Assembly (NCBI GenBank): GCA_018296165.2
Contig: JACKQL020000237.1
Coordinates: 1 to 32,502 of the forward strand
From: Termitomyces sp. T153
Taxonomy: Eukaryota > Basidiomycota > Agaricomycetes > Agaricales > Lyophyllaceae
DNA length: 32,502 nucleotides
Direction: 5' to 3'
Made by a program: the position numbers and the translations under genes. Below are positions 1-9,697 of this stretch, one piece after another (position 1 is the first letter of the stretch; each line of letters opens with the position of its first letter). The notes under the pieces were generated by a model, which saw only the letters and a list, made by a program, of their open reading frames with translations, searched no databases and was not told where the DNA came from.

Positions 1-61
1 CGCGTCCACCTAGTAAGGACTCGCCAGTGTACTGAGCCCCCATTGTCAGCGGAACCTGACA
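1..61 (+). mobile_element. 3' end of a Ty3-type LTR (family 1), nested
   Basis: This is the terminal 61 bp of a family 1 LTR, ending in AACCTGACA like the copies ending at 462, 3008 and 29196. The next bases (from 62) are internal LTR sequence, which elsewhere lies several hundred bp before the LTR end (compare about 27628-27665). The LTR therefore sits inside another LTR in the same orientation. The expected 5-bp TSD would be ACGAC at 62-66, but the matching left side lies outside the window. Confidence 0.75.
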
Positions 62-462
62 ACGACCTCACAAACTCCGCGATTACGATTACAAACCCCG
101 ACACTCCTTTACCAGGTCTGAACCTCACTCTTCGCTCGGTCCCGGACTCCATCAGCTCCAAATGATCTCCCATCAAACCCCGGCTCCGTCCCCATTGATC
201 ACACAGCCACCTACTCCCTTGCTTCCGCAAATCTCCCGTACAGTCTTCTGCCTGAACCCCGCCAAGACCGTCTCGTTTCCCCACAATCCGACTTCTCCGG
301 ACCTTCCCGGATCTGTCTGGATCACATCTCCCCAACTACCCGCGCAACCCACCCGGACCTGGAACGTCTTTGAGTGTTCAGTTACCAATGCAGGGGAATC
401 ACGCCCACCTAGTAAGGACTTGCCCAGTGCAGCTGAGCCCCCGGGGTCAGCAGAACCTGACA
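62..462 (+). mobile_element. 3' part of the outer family 1 LTR
   Basis: CpG-containing LTR sequence, colinear with the 3' half of the LTR around 27628-29196, ending in TGACA at 458-462. It is inserted in the minus-strand copia polymerase relic, whose coding sequence resumes directly at 463. The flank ACTTG (463-467) would be the right-hand TSD; the left one is outside the window. The long ORFs on both strands here have no recognisable product. Confidence 0.75.
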
Positions 463-1200
463 ACTTGAGCCTGGGCTCCATTGGCAGTATAAGGGGGGTA
501 GCATTGGTTTGCCCATACTGTGTGACTAGATGATCAATAAGGATGGTCTGTGATAGTAATACTTGTCTGTTCATCTAATCCCACTCTACTGCCATCCCCA
601 CTATATGGCATGGTATGCCCAGGTCCAAGATCACCCAGGTCTTTCTCAATTGCTCTTTGAAATCTTTGTTCACCTGTCTTGCTTGCAATTGAGAGAAAAT
701 TCTCCACACAGACTCCAGTGATGACTAACCCCTATACATACTTTGCATTGGAGTCATACAAACCCTAGATTCTACATTACCTCATCCAGTGTCTTATTCC
801 AAATGTGGCTTGCTTGCTTCATCTTGTAGAGAGGTTGTAAAAGCTTACATACATATTCTTCCTTCCCATTCTCTTCAAATCCAGGTGGTTGCTGCATATA
901 TATTTGCTCTTCTTCAGGTAGTATTCTGTTCAGAAATGCTGTTTTCATGTCAATTTGGGTTGTGTCCCATTTCAAAGTAGCTGCTAGGTTGAGCAAGATC
1001 CTCCAAGATTCTGTGTATGCAGTCAGTGAGGTTTGTCTTATTGTAGTCCCTGCCTTGGACCATTGTGAACTCCTAGAGTACATAACATGCCTTCAGTCTA
1101 GAAATAATACCATTTTCATTGCATTTTATAGTGAAAACTGGTTGTCTTTTGGAAATTTTGTGACTTGGTAGCACTGTTCATGTGGTACCAGTTCTCAACA
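463..1200 (-). pseudogene. Ty1/copia reverse transcriptase relic
   Basis: Read on the minus strand, this is a piece of copia-type pol. At 772-1083 it encodes the RVT_2 landmarks TQIDMKTAFLN, IYMQQPPGFEE and LYKMKQASHIW (normally LYGLKQ-like). At 463-574 it encodes LSQTILIDHLVTQYG followed by NATPLILPM, the stretch downstream of the RT catalytic core in copia elements. Upstream, around 1084-1200, VFTIK and MVQGRDYNKTN are visible in another frame. The parts are separated by stops (TAG, TGA) and frameshifts, so the gene is dead. Integrase and gag are not visible; the 3' side is cut by the family 1 LTR ending at 462. Recognition of copia RT is firm; the exact edges are not. Confidence 0.85.
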
Positions 1201-1280
1201 CATAGAGACATACATATGTAGTGTGTCATACAACAGTGGAGCATGCTTTGTGTAATATCTTACACAGTCTGCCCTGTAGT

Positions 1281-1584
1281 CATTGGAGAGTTACAGAGTG
1301 GTTGGGTAGGTCAAGGGAACAATTCAGTGATGTATGCTGGGATCAGGAATAGTGTTGGAAGGGTACAGGGGCTCAGGAGGAGAAGGGGAAGTGATGGGGC
1401 CCACAGGGGACATGTTGGTGTTTGCCAGGGGTCATCAGGATGTGCCAGAAAAGTGTCAGAGTTAGCCAGAGCAGGCACCATGGGTGAACAAAGGTCAGGG
1501 TAAATTGAGGGGGTGTTGGTGGGGGCTCTGGAGGAGTGCAGTGGCTTGGGGAGAGGTCCAGAGGTCTGGAAGTGAGTTATGACA
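1281..1584 (-). mobile_element. Truncated family 1 LTR, inverted
   Basis: The right end reads GAGTTATGACA, the inverted terminus of family 1 LTRs. The body matches the last 300 bp of inverted copies at 6430-6715 and 19640-19953, including the GAGTTAGCCAGAG minirepeat. The rest of this LTR is missing on the left, where copia-derived sequence begins. Almost no CpG remains, so this looks like an old fragment. Confidence 0.65.
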
Positions 1585-1654
1585 AACACAATGTATAGCC
1601 TCCACAGCACTTGTATAACATGGTACATTATGGGAATTCTGCTATAGTGTAGCA

Positions 1655-1945
1655 GACTCTGCCAGTGATGTTCCCATCAGTTTCCATCAGAATATCACTA
1701 CAGCATACCAACTGATCAGAACCAACATCCATCAACCCAATACAGCTCTGACAAGCCCTGCCATTGCACCCTCAGTTCCAAGAGGAGTTCCTGTAGTCAG
1801 TATATAAGTCATAGAGTAGTACCCATTACTCTATACTTCTCTTCTTACATTTGTGTTCTGGTTACGTTTCCTAGTCTTGTCTCTATTTCCTATCTCTAGT
1901 CTTGTGTTTCAATCTATCATTATTGTCTCTGTCTTATCTTGACTC
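1655..1945 (+). mobile_element. Internal fragment of a family 1 LTR
   Basis: Colinear with about 2280-2575 of the neighbouring LTR, including the promoter segment with TATATAAG at 1801-1808. It breaks off at 1945, exactly where a complete LTR starting TGTCACAACCC begins. It is probably the remnant of an older LTR into which the next one inserted, but no matching continuation is found after 3008. Confidence 0.6.
1801..1808 (+). promoter_or_regulatory. LTR core promoter TATA box
   Basis: TATATAAG preceded by a GTAGTCAG-like block. The same block recurs at the same place in other family 1 LTRs, so its conservation supports a real RNA polymerase II promoter rather than chance. Confidence 0.55.
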
Positions 1946-3008
1946 TGTCACAACCCACTCCCTAGACCCCCAACCTTGTTCCCAACCTGCTCATTTCCTT
2001 GGAGTCCCTCCCTGGCATCCTGTTGAACCCCCCCAACCTTTGTTCACCCTCTCTGCCCACCCTGGATAACTCTGATGCTTCTCTGGCAAACCCTGATGGC
2101 CCCCTGGCTAACTCCAATGCCTTCTCCACAGCCATCAACACTTCTCTTGACTTCCCCCAAGCCCCTGGGACCCCTCCTCCCCCACTGTTCCTGACTCTGG
2201 CATATGTCACCAATTCATCTCCCTGGTTTGCCCAACCAATTCCAAAGCATTACAATGACCCCAGAGCAGCTCACATCTCCAACTGATTCCATCAGGACAT
2301 CACTGTGGCCTGCCCTTGATCACAACTGACACCCATCAACTCTGCATGACTCTGTTGAGCCCTGCTGCCACACCTGCTATTCCCTGGAGCCCTCCAGTAG
2401 TCAATATATAAGTTGTAGAGTAGCACCTCATACTCTAGTCTTGATATTGCATTAACTGGTTACTTGTGTCTTGTGTTTCTTTTGTCTCCATCTCTACTTA
2501 TTAGTCTCAAATCTATTTCCTTTTCTCCATTCCATCTTGTCTTGTTTCCATCCCACCTCAACTGTCTCTATTTCCTTTGTTTTCCTAAGTTCCTTTCATC
2601 TCCAATGTCATTACAAACTCTGTGCACATGCTACAACCTTCAAACATTCTTACAACAAGTCCAGGACCTCACTCTTCATTCAGCCCCAGCACCCATCAGT
2701 CTTGACTGATCCCCCATCAAACTCTGGCTCCACTCCCATCACTTGCAGAGCCTCCACATACCCTGCATTTTATTTACATGCCCATGAACTTGTTCCTGAC
2801 ACCCAGCCAAGCACAACATTAAAATACTTGGTCTTAGACTTCCCTGGACCACTCCAGACTTGCTCAGACTGCTTCTCTTGGCTTCTCCTTGCAAGTCCCT
2901 ATTATTTGCACCATCCCCAGAATGCTAGGTTATAAGTGCAAGACATTGCATCTGCCTAGTAAGGACTCACCAGTGTAGCTGAGCCCCTGTAGTCAGTGGA
3001 ACCTGACA
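1946..3008 (+). mobile_element. Complete family 1 LTR upstream of gag copy A
   Basis: About 1063 bp running from TGTCA (1946) to TGACA (3004-3008), the 5-bp inverted termini shared by all family 1 copies. It contains the minirepeat block (about 2040-2130), a TATA box, and the conserved end block with CTAGTAAGGACT. CpG is essentially absent, unlike the copies at 27718 and 26894. The flanks GACTC and TAATA do not match, so it is not a clean solo LTR. It may be the 5' LTR of gag copy A, but this link is inferred from position and orientation only. Confidence 0.75.
2405..2412 (+). promoter_or_regulatory. LTR core promoter TATA box
   Basis: TATATAAG in the LTR at 1946-3008, preceded by AGTAGTCAA and followed by TAGAGTAGCAC. 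Equivalent to the boxes at 1801 and 27338. Confidence 0.55.
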
Positions 3009-3671
3009 TAATATCAAGACTCCCTCTTACCCCATTCTTGATATCTGTATATAACCCCACATACAATCCTGCCAGCTACCTAACTGACATCTATGGTTGG
3101 CTGGTCCCTGAAAATCAGTATGCCCCATTCTACCCAGGCCCACCTGCAGATCAGTACATTCCCCACCATTGAACCCCTGACCTCAACCAGGTGTTTTGTC
3201 AGAGGACTTCCATTTCCAACCTCCATAACTGGTTCCAGCACCTCTGCAGCTTGTTTGATATCTCCAGGGCTCTTTCTAGAACCCCAGAGATCTCCAGAGA
3301 ACTGTGGAGTTCTCTGTATTACCTCAGCAATCATTGCCCTAGGGTTAGGAGCAGCTCTGGTCTTCTGTACAGTAGTTCCCATGCCTCTGCTGCCCACTGA
3401 TGTGCTGTGCCGAGCAGCAGGGATCCTTAGACTTGTTCTCTTTGGATTCCCCTCTGCTAGGTGATTGGTTACTAATTGTATTGTTGTCTACTCTACTAAT
3501 ATACTTTGGATTCCTCTCTGCTAGCTGCATGACTCCAATTTGCTGCTCTGGAGATTGCCCTTACAGCAGAACAAGTGTCCTAAAACTGGTCTGAAAGCCC
3601 CTCATAGCTGCAAAGAACCTCTGAACTGCTATCTGTCACTTCCCCACCAGGATTAATTACTGTGGAGTTCT
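3009..3671 (+). other. Leader between LTR and gag copy A
   Basis: Non-coding or weakly coding leader. The part from about 3203 (ACTTCCATTTCCAACCTC) to the gag start is colinear with 29197-29662 before gag copy B, and a shorter piece recurs at 16564-16705. It contains a direct repeat of TTTGGATTCCCCTCTGCTAG (about 3440 and 3506). The long open frames across it lack recognisable domains. No primer-binding site could be assigned. Confidence 0.5.
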
Positions 3672-4896
3672 ATGTCTCAGCTTGCCAACCCAGACACACC
3701 CTCAGAGGCCCCAGCCCCACAGGATGAAGCCTGGACTTGCCTGCTACACTTAGAAACCCAGGTGCAGTTAATGCAATCATCTCTCACCCACCACACTACC
3801 AAACTCTCTATCCTCCATCAAACAACAGATCTTATCTCCCAATCACTCCAGGCATTGCTTGAATGCCTAACCCCTAACTCCACCCCTCTCACAGCTGCAG
3901 AACCAGCCCCAACCCCCTCCACACCCATCCCCACAGCTCCAATGACCCTACAGCTGCAGATTCTGTATCTGGCACTACCAGATGCATATGACAGCACTCA
4001 CTCCAGAGAGGAGCAATTCCTGCAGTCCTGCCTCACCTACATCCACCTCAATAGGGATGCTTTTGACTCTGATGCATCAAAAATAGCCTGAGTGCTGTCA
4101 TTTGAAGTCTGGATATGCCTCCACCTATGTGCTGCAAGTTTTCTGTCACTCTGGAGGTGTTGGAAGTTTTCTGGACTGGGCTGCCTTTGAGAAAGACTTC
4201 TGTGCAGAGTTTTTCCTGTTAGACCCCACTAAGACCATAGCCTTGACACTATGTGATAGAGAGCAATATGGGCAAGGGAAGCATACACTGAATGAGTGCA
4301 TTGACTCATTTCATGCTTTGGTCAAGCAGGCTAATTACCCCAACAGCCTTCAACCATGCCTCACCTTCTGGGATGGCTTACACCCCACACTGGTGGAGCA
4401 CATCAACAATCTTGTGGAGGGTTGCTCCAACAATGAAAAGGTTGGATCATGGTATGAGGTGGCCCAGGACCAATAGCAACTCATGGAGATCTGGAGAGAG
4501 CTCCACCGTCCACATTCTACACTGTGCCCCACTCCAATCAGCAATTTCTGCCACTCTGTGCCTGCTCACCCAATGCCAGCCTTTACTCTAGCCACCCCTG
4601 CAACATGCTCCCTGCTGCAGAGGATCCCTATGGATGTGGACACTGCTAGGCAGCTCTGCACTGCCCTGCTGCTGTGCTGGAGATGTCAGAAGCCTGGGCA
4701 CTTTGCATGGCACTGCCACCTAGGCCTAGAGGTATGCTACCTTTTCATGGCAGAGCAGGAGGAACTCCTCCTGCAGCTGCTGGCCACAAAGAATGCTGCT
4801 GGAGCTCTGTTGCTGGATAAGCCTATGCCAGAGTTGACCCAAGAGGAGATCAGTGTGTGCACCTCACCCCTGGAACTGGAGAAGGAGGATTTTTAG
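3672..4896 (+). pseudogene. Ty3/gypsy gag, copy A (broken)
   Basis: The start MSQLANPDTP is shared with the second copy at 29663. An N-terminal helical region (about residues 20-60) is followed by a Pro/Thr/Ala-rich linker and then a capsid-like domain with DWAAFEKDF, REQYGQGKHT and LTFWDGLHP, typical of retrotransposon gag proteins. A CCHC zinc knuckle (CWRCQKPGHFAWHC, CX2CX4HX4C) lies at 4675-4716. The first frame ends at a TGA at 4089-4091 where copy B has TGG, and the rest is in another frame, so there is a frameshift near 4090. A TAG at 4474-4476 interrupts the second part. The family assignment is solid; the protein cannot be made intact. Confidence 0.85.
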
Positions 4897-5594
4897 TTGA
4901 GCAATCAATGAGGTGTATGCCTCTATTGCTGGCTGCTAACAGATTCTCATGTCTGTCAATAAAAAATGAAACTGCCTTTTCCAACACCTTTTATTCTAAG
5001 ACAGAAACCTCAATGCTCCCCTCCAGATGTACAAACACTAGCTCCAGAGCTCCTGCCAAGCTCCCCAACCCCTTCAAAGGTCCAGTGGCATGGCCCTGCC
5101 TGGGCATGTCAAATGCTCCAACAGTACATGATGGCTTCCAGCCCATCTGCCAACTCCCTGCATCTCAACATGGAGATTGAGACAATGGACACCCAGCAGA
5201 CCTGCAGAGTCACAGCTCTTCTGGATAGTGGAGCAACAGGACTGTTCCTGGACTCAGAGTTTGTCAAATGCCATGGCCTGACCACACAGCCCCTCCCTAA
5301 GTCCATTCCAGTTTACAACATTGACAGAATGCCTAATGAAGCAGGTGCTATTAACTCCATGATTGACCTGGTCCTTTGCTCTCAGAACTACATGGAGTGT
5401 GCCATGTTTGCCATCACCAGCCTGGGTAGGCAGGACATGATCCTTGGTTTCACATAGCTCCACAAGCACAACCCCAAGGTTGATTGGACCAAAGGAGAGG
5501 TAACCATGAGCAGATGCTTCTGGAAGTGCTCCACCTGTGCTGTGGAGGACAGGGCAGAGTACTGGGCCCAAGTTCAAGAACATGCAGCCATCTG
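4897..5594 (+). pseudogene. Ty3/gypsy protease region, start of pol (broken)
   Basis: Continues in the second gag frame after a stop (TAG after EKEDF). The retropepsin active site is visible as LLDSGATGLFLDSEFV, with the D-S-G triad at 5224-5232, and the flap and C-terminal part are followed by ITSLGRQDMILGF. A TAG at 5455-5457 interrupts that last motif. The frame is then open up to 5594, where a solo LTR is inserted between the two halves of pol. The aspartic protease would cut the Gag-Pol polyprotein in virus-like particles; this copy is dead. Confidence 0.8.
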
Positions 5595-6715
5595 TGTCAG
5601 GTTCCACTGACCATGGGGGCTCAGCTACACTGGGCAAGTTCTTACTAGGTGGACGTGATTCCCTGCACTGGCAACTGGGCACTCAGAGGGGTTCCAAACA
5701 CTGGGGACTTGTGAAGATAGTTAGTGGGAATTGGTCTGAGCAAGTCTGGGGAGGTCCAGAGGAGTAGAGGATGAGTTGTGGGGAAGGGGGATGGGCTTGG
5801 TGGGGTTCAGGCATAAGTCCATATGTGAGTATGCAGGTATGGAGGAGGCAGAGGCTACATGAATGATGGGAGCGGAGCCGGAGTTCTGATGGGGGATCAA
5901 CAGGGATTGATAGGGTTCGGAGCCGAGTGTGTAGCGAGGTCCAGAGTTGGTAAAGAGTGTTGGAAGTTTGTAATTGTAACTGCGGAGTTCATGAGGACGT
6001 TATAGTCAAGAGGACTTGAACATGATAGACAGAATCAAATGAGACGAGACAGAGTCAAACAGACTGAGATGAAGACAAGACAAGAACAAGGATAGATTCA
6101 GGTGGGACACGGAACAATAACAAAAAGATAACAGACTAGAGGCGAGATAAGACTGGAAGACTGAGAATAGGGAAAACAAGACATGGGACATGAAATACGA
6201 GAAGAAACAATCAGAAACACATCAGGAAAGGCCGGTAAGTAGGTAGTTAATCTCAAGACTAGAGTATGAGGAGCTACACTATGTCTTATATACTGACTAC
6301 TGAAGAGCTCTGGGGACGTTGGCTGTGGTGGCGGGGCTTGGCAGAGCTCAACAGAGTTGATGGGTGTTGGTTATGACCAGAGGGCAGGCCACATTAATAT
6401 GTTGATGGGGTCAATTGTGACGCGGTCCATTCTGAGGTTGTTGTGATGCCTCAGGGTAAGTCGGGGGAGCCAGGGTGTCGAGTTGATGATGTGTAATGGG
6501 GTCAGGCACAGCGGGGGAGTGGTCCCAGGGGCTCAGGAAGTCCAGGGGAAGCACCAGTGGCTGTGGAGAAGACGTCGGAGTTGGCTAGGGGGCCATCGGA
6601 GTTAGCCAGAGTAGGCGCGGAGTGCTGGGGAAGTTTGACAAAGCATTGGGGGGGGTTCCAGGGGAACGGGGGTTTGTTGGGTGGTGTACAGGGGTCCAGG
6701 GAATGGGTCATGACA
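5595..6715 (-). mobile_element. Solo family 1 LTR in pol, TSD ATCTG
   Basis: A 1121-bp LTR in inverted orientation, from TGTCA (5595-5599) to TGACA (6711-6715). It is flanked by a perfect 5-bp duplication, ATCTG at 5590-5594 and 6716-6720. Removing the LTR and one TSD brings the two parts of the pol reading frame together. The first half is poor in CpG, the middle (about 5870-6480) keeps several. It carries an inverted TATA box at 6285-6292. Confidence 0.9.
6285..6292 (-). promoter_or_regulatory. LTR TATA box, inverted copy
   Basis: CTTATATA on the plus strand (TATATAAG on minus), with CTGACTAC on its right, the inverse of the conserved GTAGTCAG block. Confidence 0.5.
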
Positions 6716-7187
6716 ATCTGCACATGTTGCACCAGCCCTCTCCTCTTTGCAGATCTAGACCTCCTGAATCCCCTGCCTCTGGCATTCCCTTGTAGAGAGG
6801 CCCTCCATGAGGATGACCAGAGTGGTGGTGGAGCTCTCAGTGGGGGAGTGGTTCCAGGGGCTCAGGAGATCCAGAGGAAGCACCGGTGGCTGCAGGGAAG
6901 ATGTCAGAGTTGGCCAAGGGGCCATTGGAGTTAGCTGAAAATGCATCAGAGTTAGCTGGAGTAGGCGCAGAGTGCTGGGGAAGTTTGACAAAGCGTCAGG
7001 AGAGGTTCTGGGGGGACAGGAGTTTGTTGGGTGATGTACAGGGGTCCAGGGAATGGGTCATGACAATATGCACATGTTGCACCAGCCCTCTCCTCTTTGC
7101 AGATCTAGACCTTCTGAATCCCCTGCCTCTGGCATTCCCTTGTAGAGAGGCCCTCTATGAGGATGACCAGAGTGGTGGTGGAGCTCT
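6509..7187 (+). repeat. Tandem duplication across the LTR/pol junction
   Basis: Unit 1 is 6509-6837 (329 bp) and unit 2 is 6838-7187 (350 bp). Each starts with CAGYGGGGGAGTGGT, contains the LTR end, TGACA, and about 120 bp of pol, and stops at GTGGTGGAGCTCT. The 21-bp length difference lies in the GAGTTAGCY minirepeat of the LTR. Pol resumes at 7066 after the second LTR end. The event is younger than the LTR insertion because it copies the junction. Confidence 0.9.
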
Positions 7188-8363
7188 AGAGGAGGAGTGC
7201 AGAAGGGAGTTTAGTGGCACACATGAGCCAGAGCTCTTGGATGAAGCAATAGAAGTGGGAGATCGGATCTATGCAACCACTGTACACCTGCTGCCCTCCA
7301 TTGTGGAGATCTGGGCTAGCCAGACCACATCCCAGTGGTTGGCCCAGGCATTTGCTGCCAATGCCATGCCCCAAGAGTTCTGGGATGTGGTACCTCCCTA
7401 CCTCCATACATTTGAGGATGTGTTCTCCAAAGCCTTGTTTGACTTGCTTCTGGAGCATAAGAGGTGGGACCATGCCATTGAACTGCTGCTGGATTCCACA
7501 CCCTTCAGCTGTAAGGTTTATCTGCTCACACCCAGGGAGCAGGATGAGCTTGATGCATTCTTGCAAGAAAACCTGGACTCCAGTCATATCTGCCCTTCTA
7601 AGTTCCTGATGGCTTCTCCAGTCTTCTTCATCAAGAAGAAGGATGGCTTGCTCTAACTGGTCCAGAACTACTGAGTTGTCAATACCATGACAATGAAGAA
7701 CTGTTACTCCCTTCCCCTTATCTCCAAGCTCATCAACAACCTCTAGAGTGCACAAAACTTCACTAAACTAGACATCTGGTGGGGTTACAACAATGTGTGC
7801 ATCCAGGAGGGAGACAAGTGGAAGGCCACCTTCTGGACTAACTGGGGATTGTTTGAGCCACTCATTATATTCTTTGGACTCATCAACAGCTCTGCCACTT
7901 TTCAAACCATGATGAACAATATCTTCTGGGACCTCATAGCAGAGGGCATAGTGTGTGTATATCTTGATGACATCCTCATCTATACTAAAATGCTGGAGGA
8001 ACACTGTTAAATCACTTGCCTTGTCCTGGAATGCCTCTGCAAGCACCAGCTCTACCTCAAGCTGGAGAAGTGTGAGTTTTAACAGACCTGGATTGAATAC
8101 CTTGGCCTGATCATCTTGCATGGAGCTGCAGAGATGGACTCAGTGAAGGTAGCAGGTGTGGCAGAGTGGCTGGAGCCCAAGAACAAGAAGGAGGTGCAGG
8201 CATTCCTTTGTTTTGCAAACTTCTACTAGAGATTCATCCAGGACTTCTTGTACCATGCCCACCCATTATTCAACCTCACTGGAAAGAATGTTATGTGGAG
8301 TTGGGGACCTTTGGAGCAGACAGCCTTCAGTACTCTCAAGCACACCATGACCTCTAGACCCAT
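7066..8363 (+). pseudogene. Ty3/gypsy reverse transcriptase relic
   Basis: A single frame from 7066 to 8363 with several stops. Visible landmarks are FEDVFSKALFDLLLEHKRWDHAIELL upstream of RT (given in part), then LTPREQDELDAFL, FFIKKKDGL, FGLINSSATFQTMMN, and the catalytic box VYLDDILIYT (YLDD at 7960-7971, aspartates intact). Thumb and connection motifs follow (KCEF, YLGLI, KKEVQAFLCFANFY). Stops at 7654, 7672, 7744, 8008, 8080 and 8227 mostly sit where related elements have Gln or Arg, and many expected Arg are Trp or Cys, the signature of C-to-T change. RNase H and integrase are missing because an F2 LTR starts at 8364. Identification is firm. Confidence 0.9.
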
Positions 8364-9524
8364 TGATATGCTCCTATGCCACCTAGTGCCATGCAGTAAC
8401 CTAAAAAGAAGACCTAACACTAGTCACTAGATAGGGTAGCTGGCAGTAGGAAGTTAATAATTGAGGGCAAGTCAGTAACTGTTCCAGAGAACAAGAGCTA
8501 ATGTGGGTTTGGGTGTGAAGTGGAAGGAGTTGTTATTGCTAGCCTAAAATTGCTAGGTAGTAATGAGAAGTTGCTGAGCAAATAGGAAAACCAATGAAGG
8601 CAAAAGTGTTGCTAAGACCAAGCAAACTTAAGCAGTGTAAGAAGTGTTTGGTAGGGAATGGGGAATGGTGATGATGAAAGACTGAAAGGAGGACAAATAC
8701 AAACTAATTGCTAACTGCAGCTGCTAGCTTTGCTAATTCAAAAATAATGCTAAGGACACCCATAATTGGTGCTGCACAAAGTCAATGAGGTCAGCAAGAC
8801 TTGTCGCAAATCTGTTGTTGAGGGATAGAGAGGGAGACAGCAAGCAATAGAGACAAAATGTAATCTCAAGCTGGTAAGCTTAGAGATAGAGAGAGTAGCA
8901 TGATTTGATAAAGGTGAGGTTCAATGGTAGGACTCGGTTTGATGATTAAGTGTCTATGTATAGGCAGTATTTATACTGTTCAAAGGTATAGTATGGGAAA
9001 GTAAGCAAATAGTCACCACTAGCAACAGTGTCTGCCAAAGTGTTTATAGTTCATATGAGGTATCAATCTGTAACTAAGTGAAAACTATAAGCAAAGTCTA
9101 TGCATTGCCTAATTGCAATAAAGCTCAAAAAGGGCAAGTCTGATGTCAATACCTGAAGTGTAGATGCCATTTAAGTATATTTGTAAGCTTGACAAGAGAA
9201 ATGATAAGTCAGAAGTTGCATGCCTGGCAATATGTCCATATTTGGTGGGAGAAAGCTGGATTGTTGGCAAGAAGTTGCTAGTGATTGTTGCTACAAAAGG
9301 TCTTAGCCTTGTTGTTCCAGACCCAAAGTCCAGATTCCTCATGATGTTCCTTGTGATTGGCAAGTCTTGTGGTTGCTAAAATCTCATGCAAAGGCTATGT
9401 CATTCCAAACCTTGGGGCTAGGCCTCACATGCTGAGTGTCATGACTTGTGCCCCATTGAAATGGTCAGCTGCCACACAGTCTGAAATGCCAAAAATGGTG
9501 CTCAGCAACAAATAAGTCTTATGA
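8364..9524 (+). mobile_element. F2 family LTR, copy a
   Basis: About 1160 bp beginning TGATATGCTCC and ending GTCTTATGA. It matches copies starting at 17390 and 22357 and the copy ending at 21474. Intact termini across copies appear to be TGATGTGCTCC and TCTTATCA (TGAT/ATCA inverted ends). Shared inner blocks are GATAGGGTAGCTGGCA, GGCAGTATTTATACTG and GTGTAGATGCCATT. The flanks CCAT and TCCT do not match, so no TSD is visible here. It truncates the Ty3 pol. The plus orientation is taken from the F2 gag following the copy at 20884-21474. Confidence 0.7.
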
Positions 9525-9697
9525 TCCTCCCCTATGCTGAAATCTTGACTGTCCTCAGTCAACACCAAGTCTTGTGATCATTTGCCTGGTCTGTGTACCT
9601 AGATTAATGAGAATAAAAACAGCTGGCAATTTTGCTTGGCCTTTGTCAATACTCCCACTTGTCATCTTATCTCTCCTTTAATCTAGATCTTATCAAC

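Noticed and set aside
173..574. Minus-strand ORF of 133 codons as one protein
   Set aside because: Only the first 37 codons are copia pol; the rest is read-through into the inserted LTR.
2471..2935. ORF of 154 codons, Cys/Ser/Leu-rich
   Set aside because: Entirely within the LTR at 1946-3008; pyrimidine-rich LTR DNA gives such frames by chance.
3093..3464. Possible membrane protein ORF of 123 codons
   Set aside because: It lies in the retroelement leader, and the homologous leader before copy B does not keep this frame open.
7186..7755. Minus-strand ORF of 189 codons
   Set aside because: Complement of the Ty3 RT relic, which has clear motifs on the plus strand.
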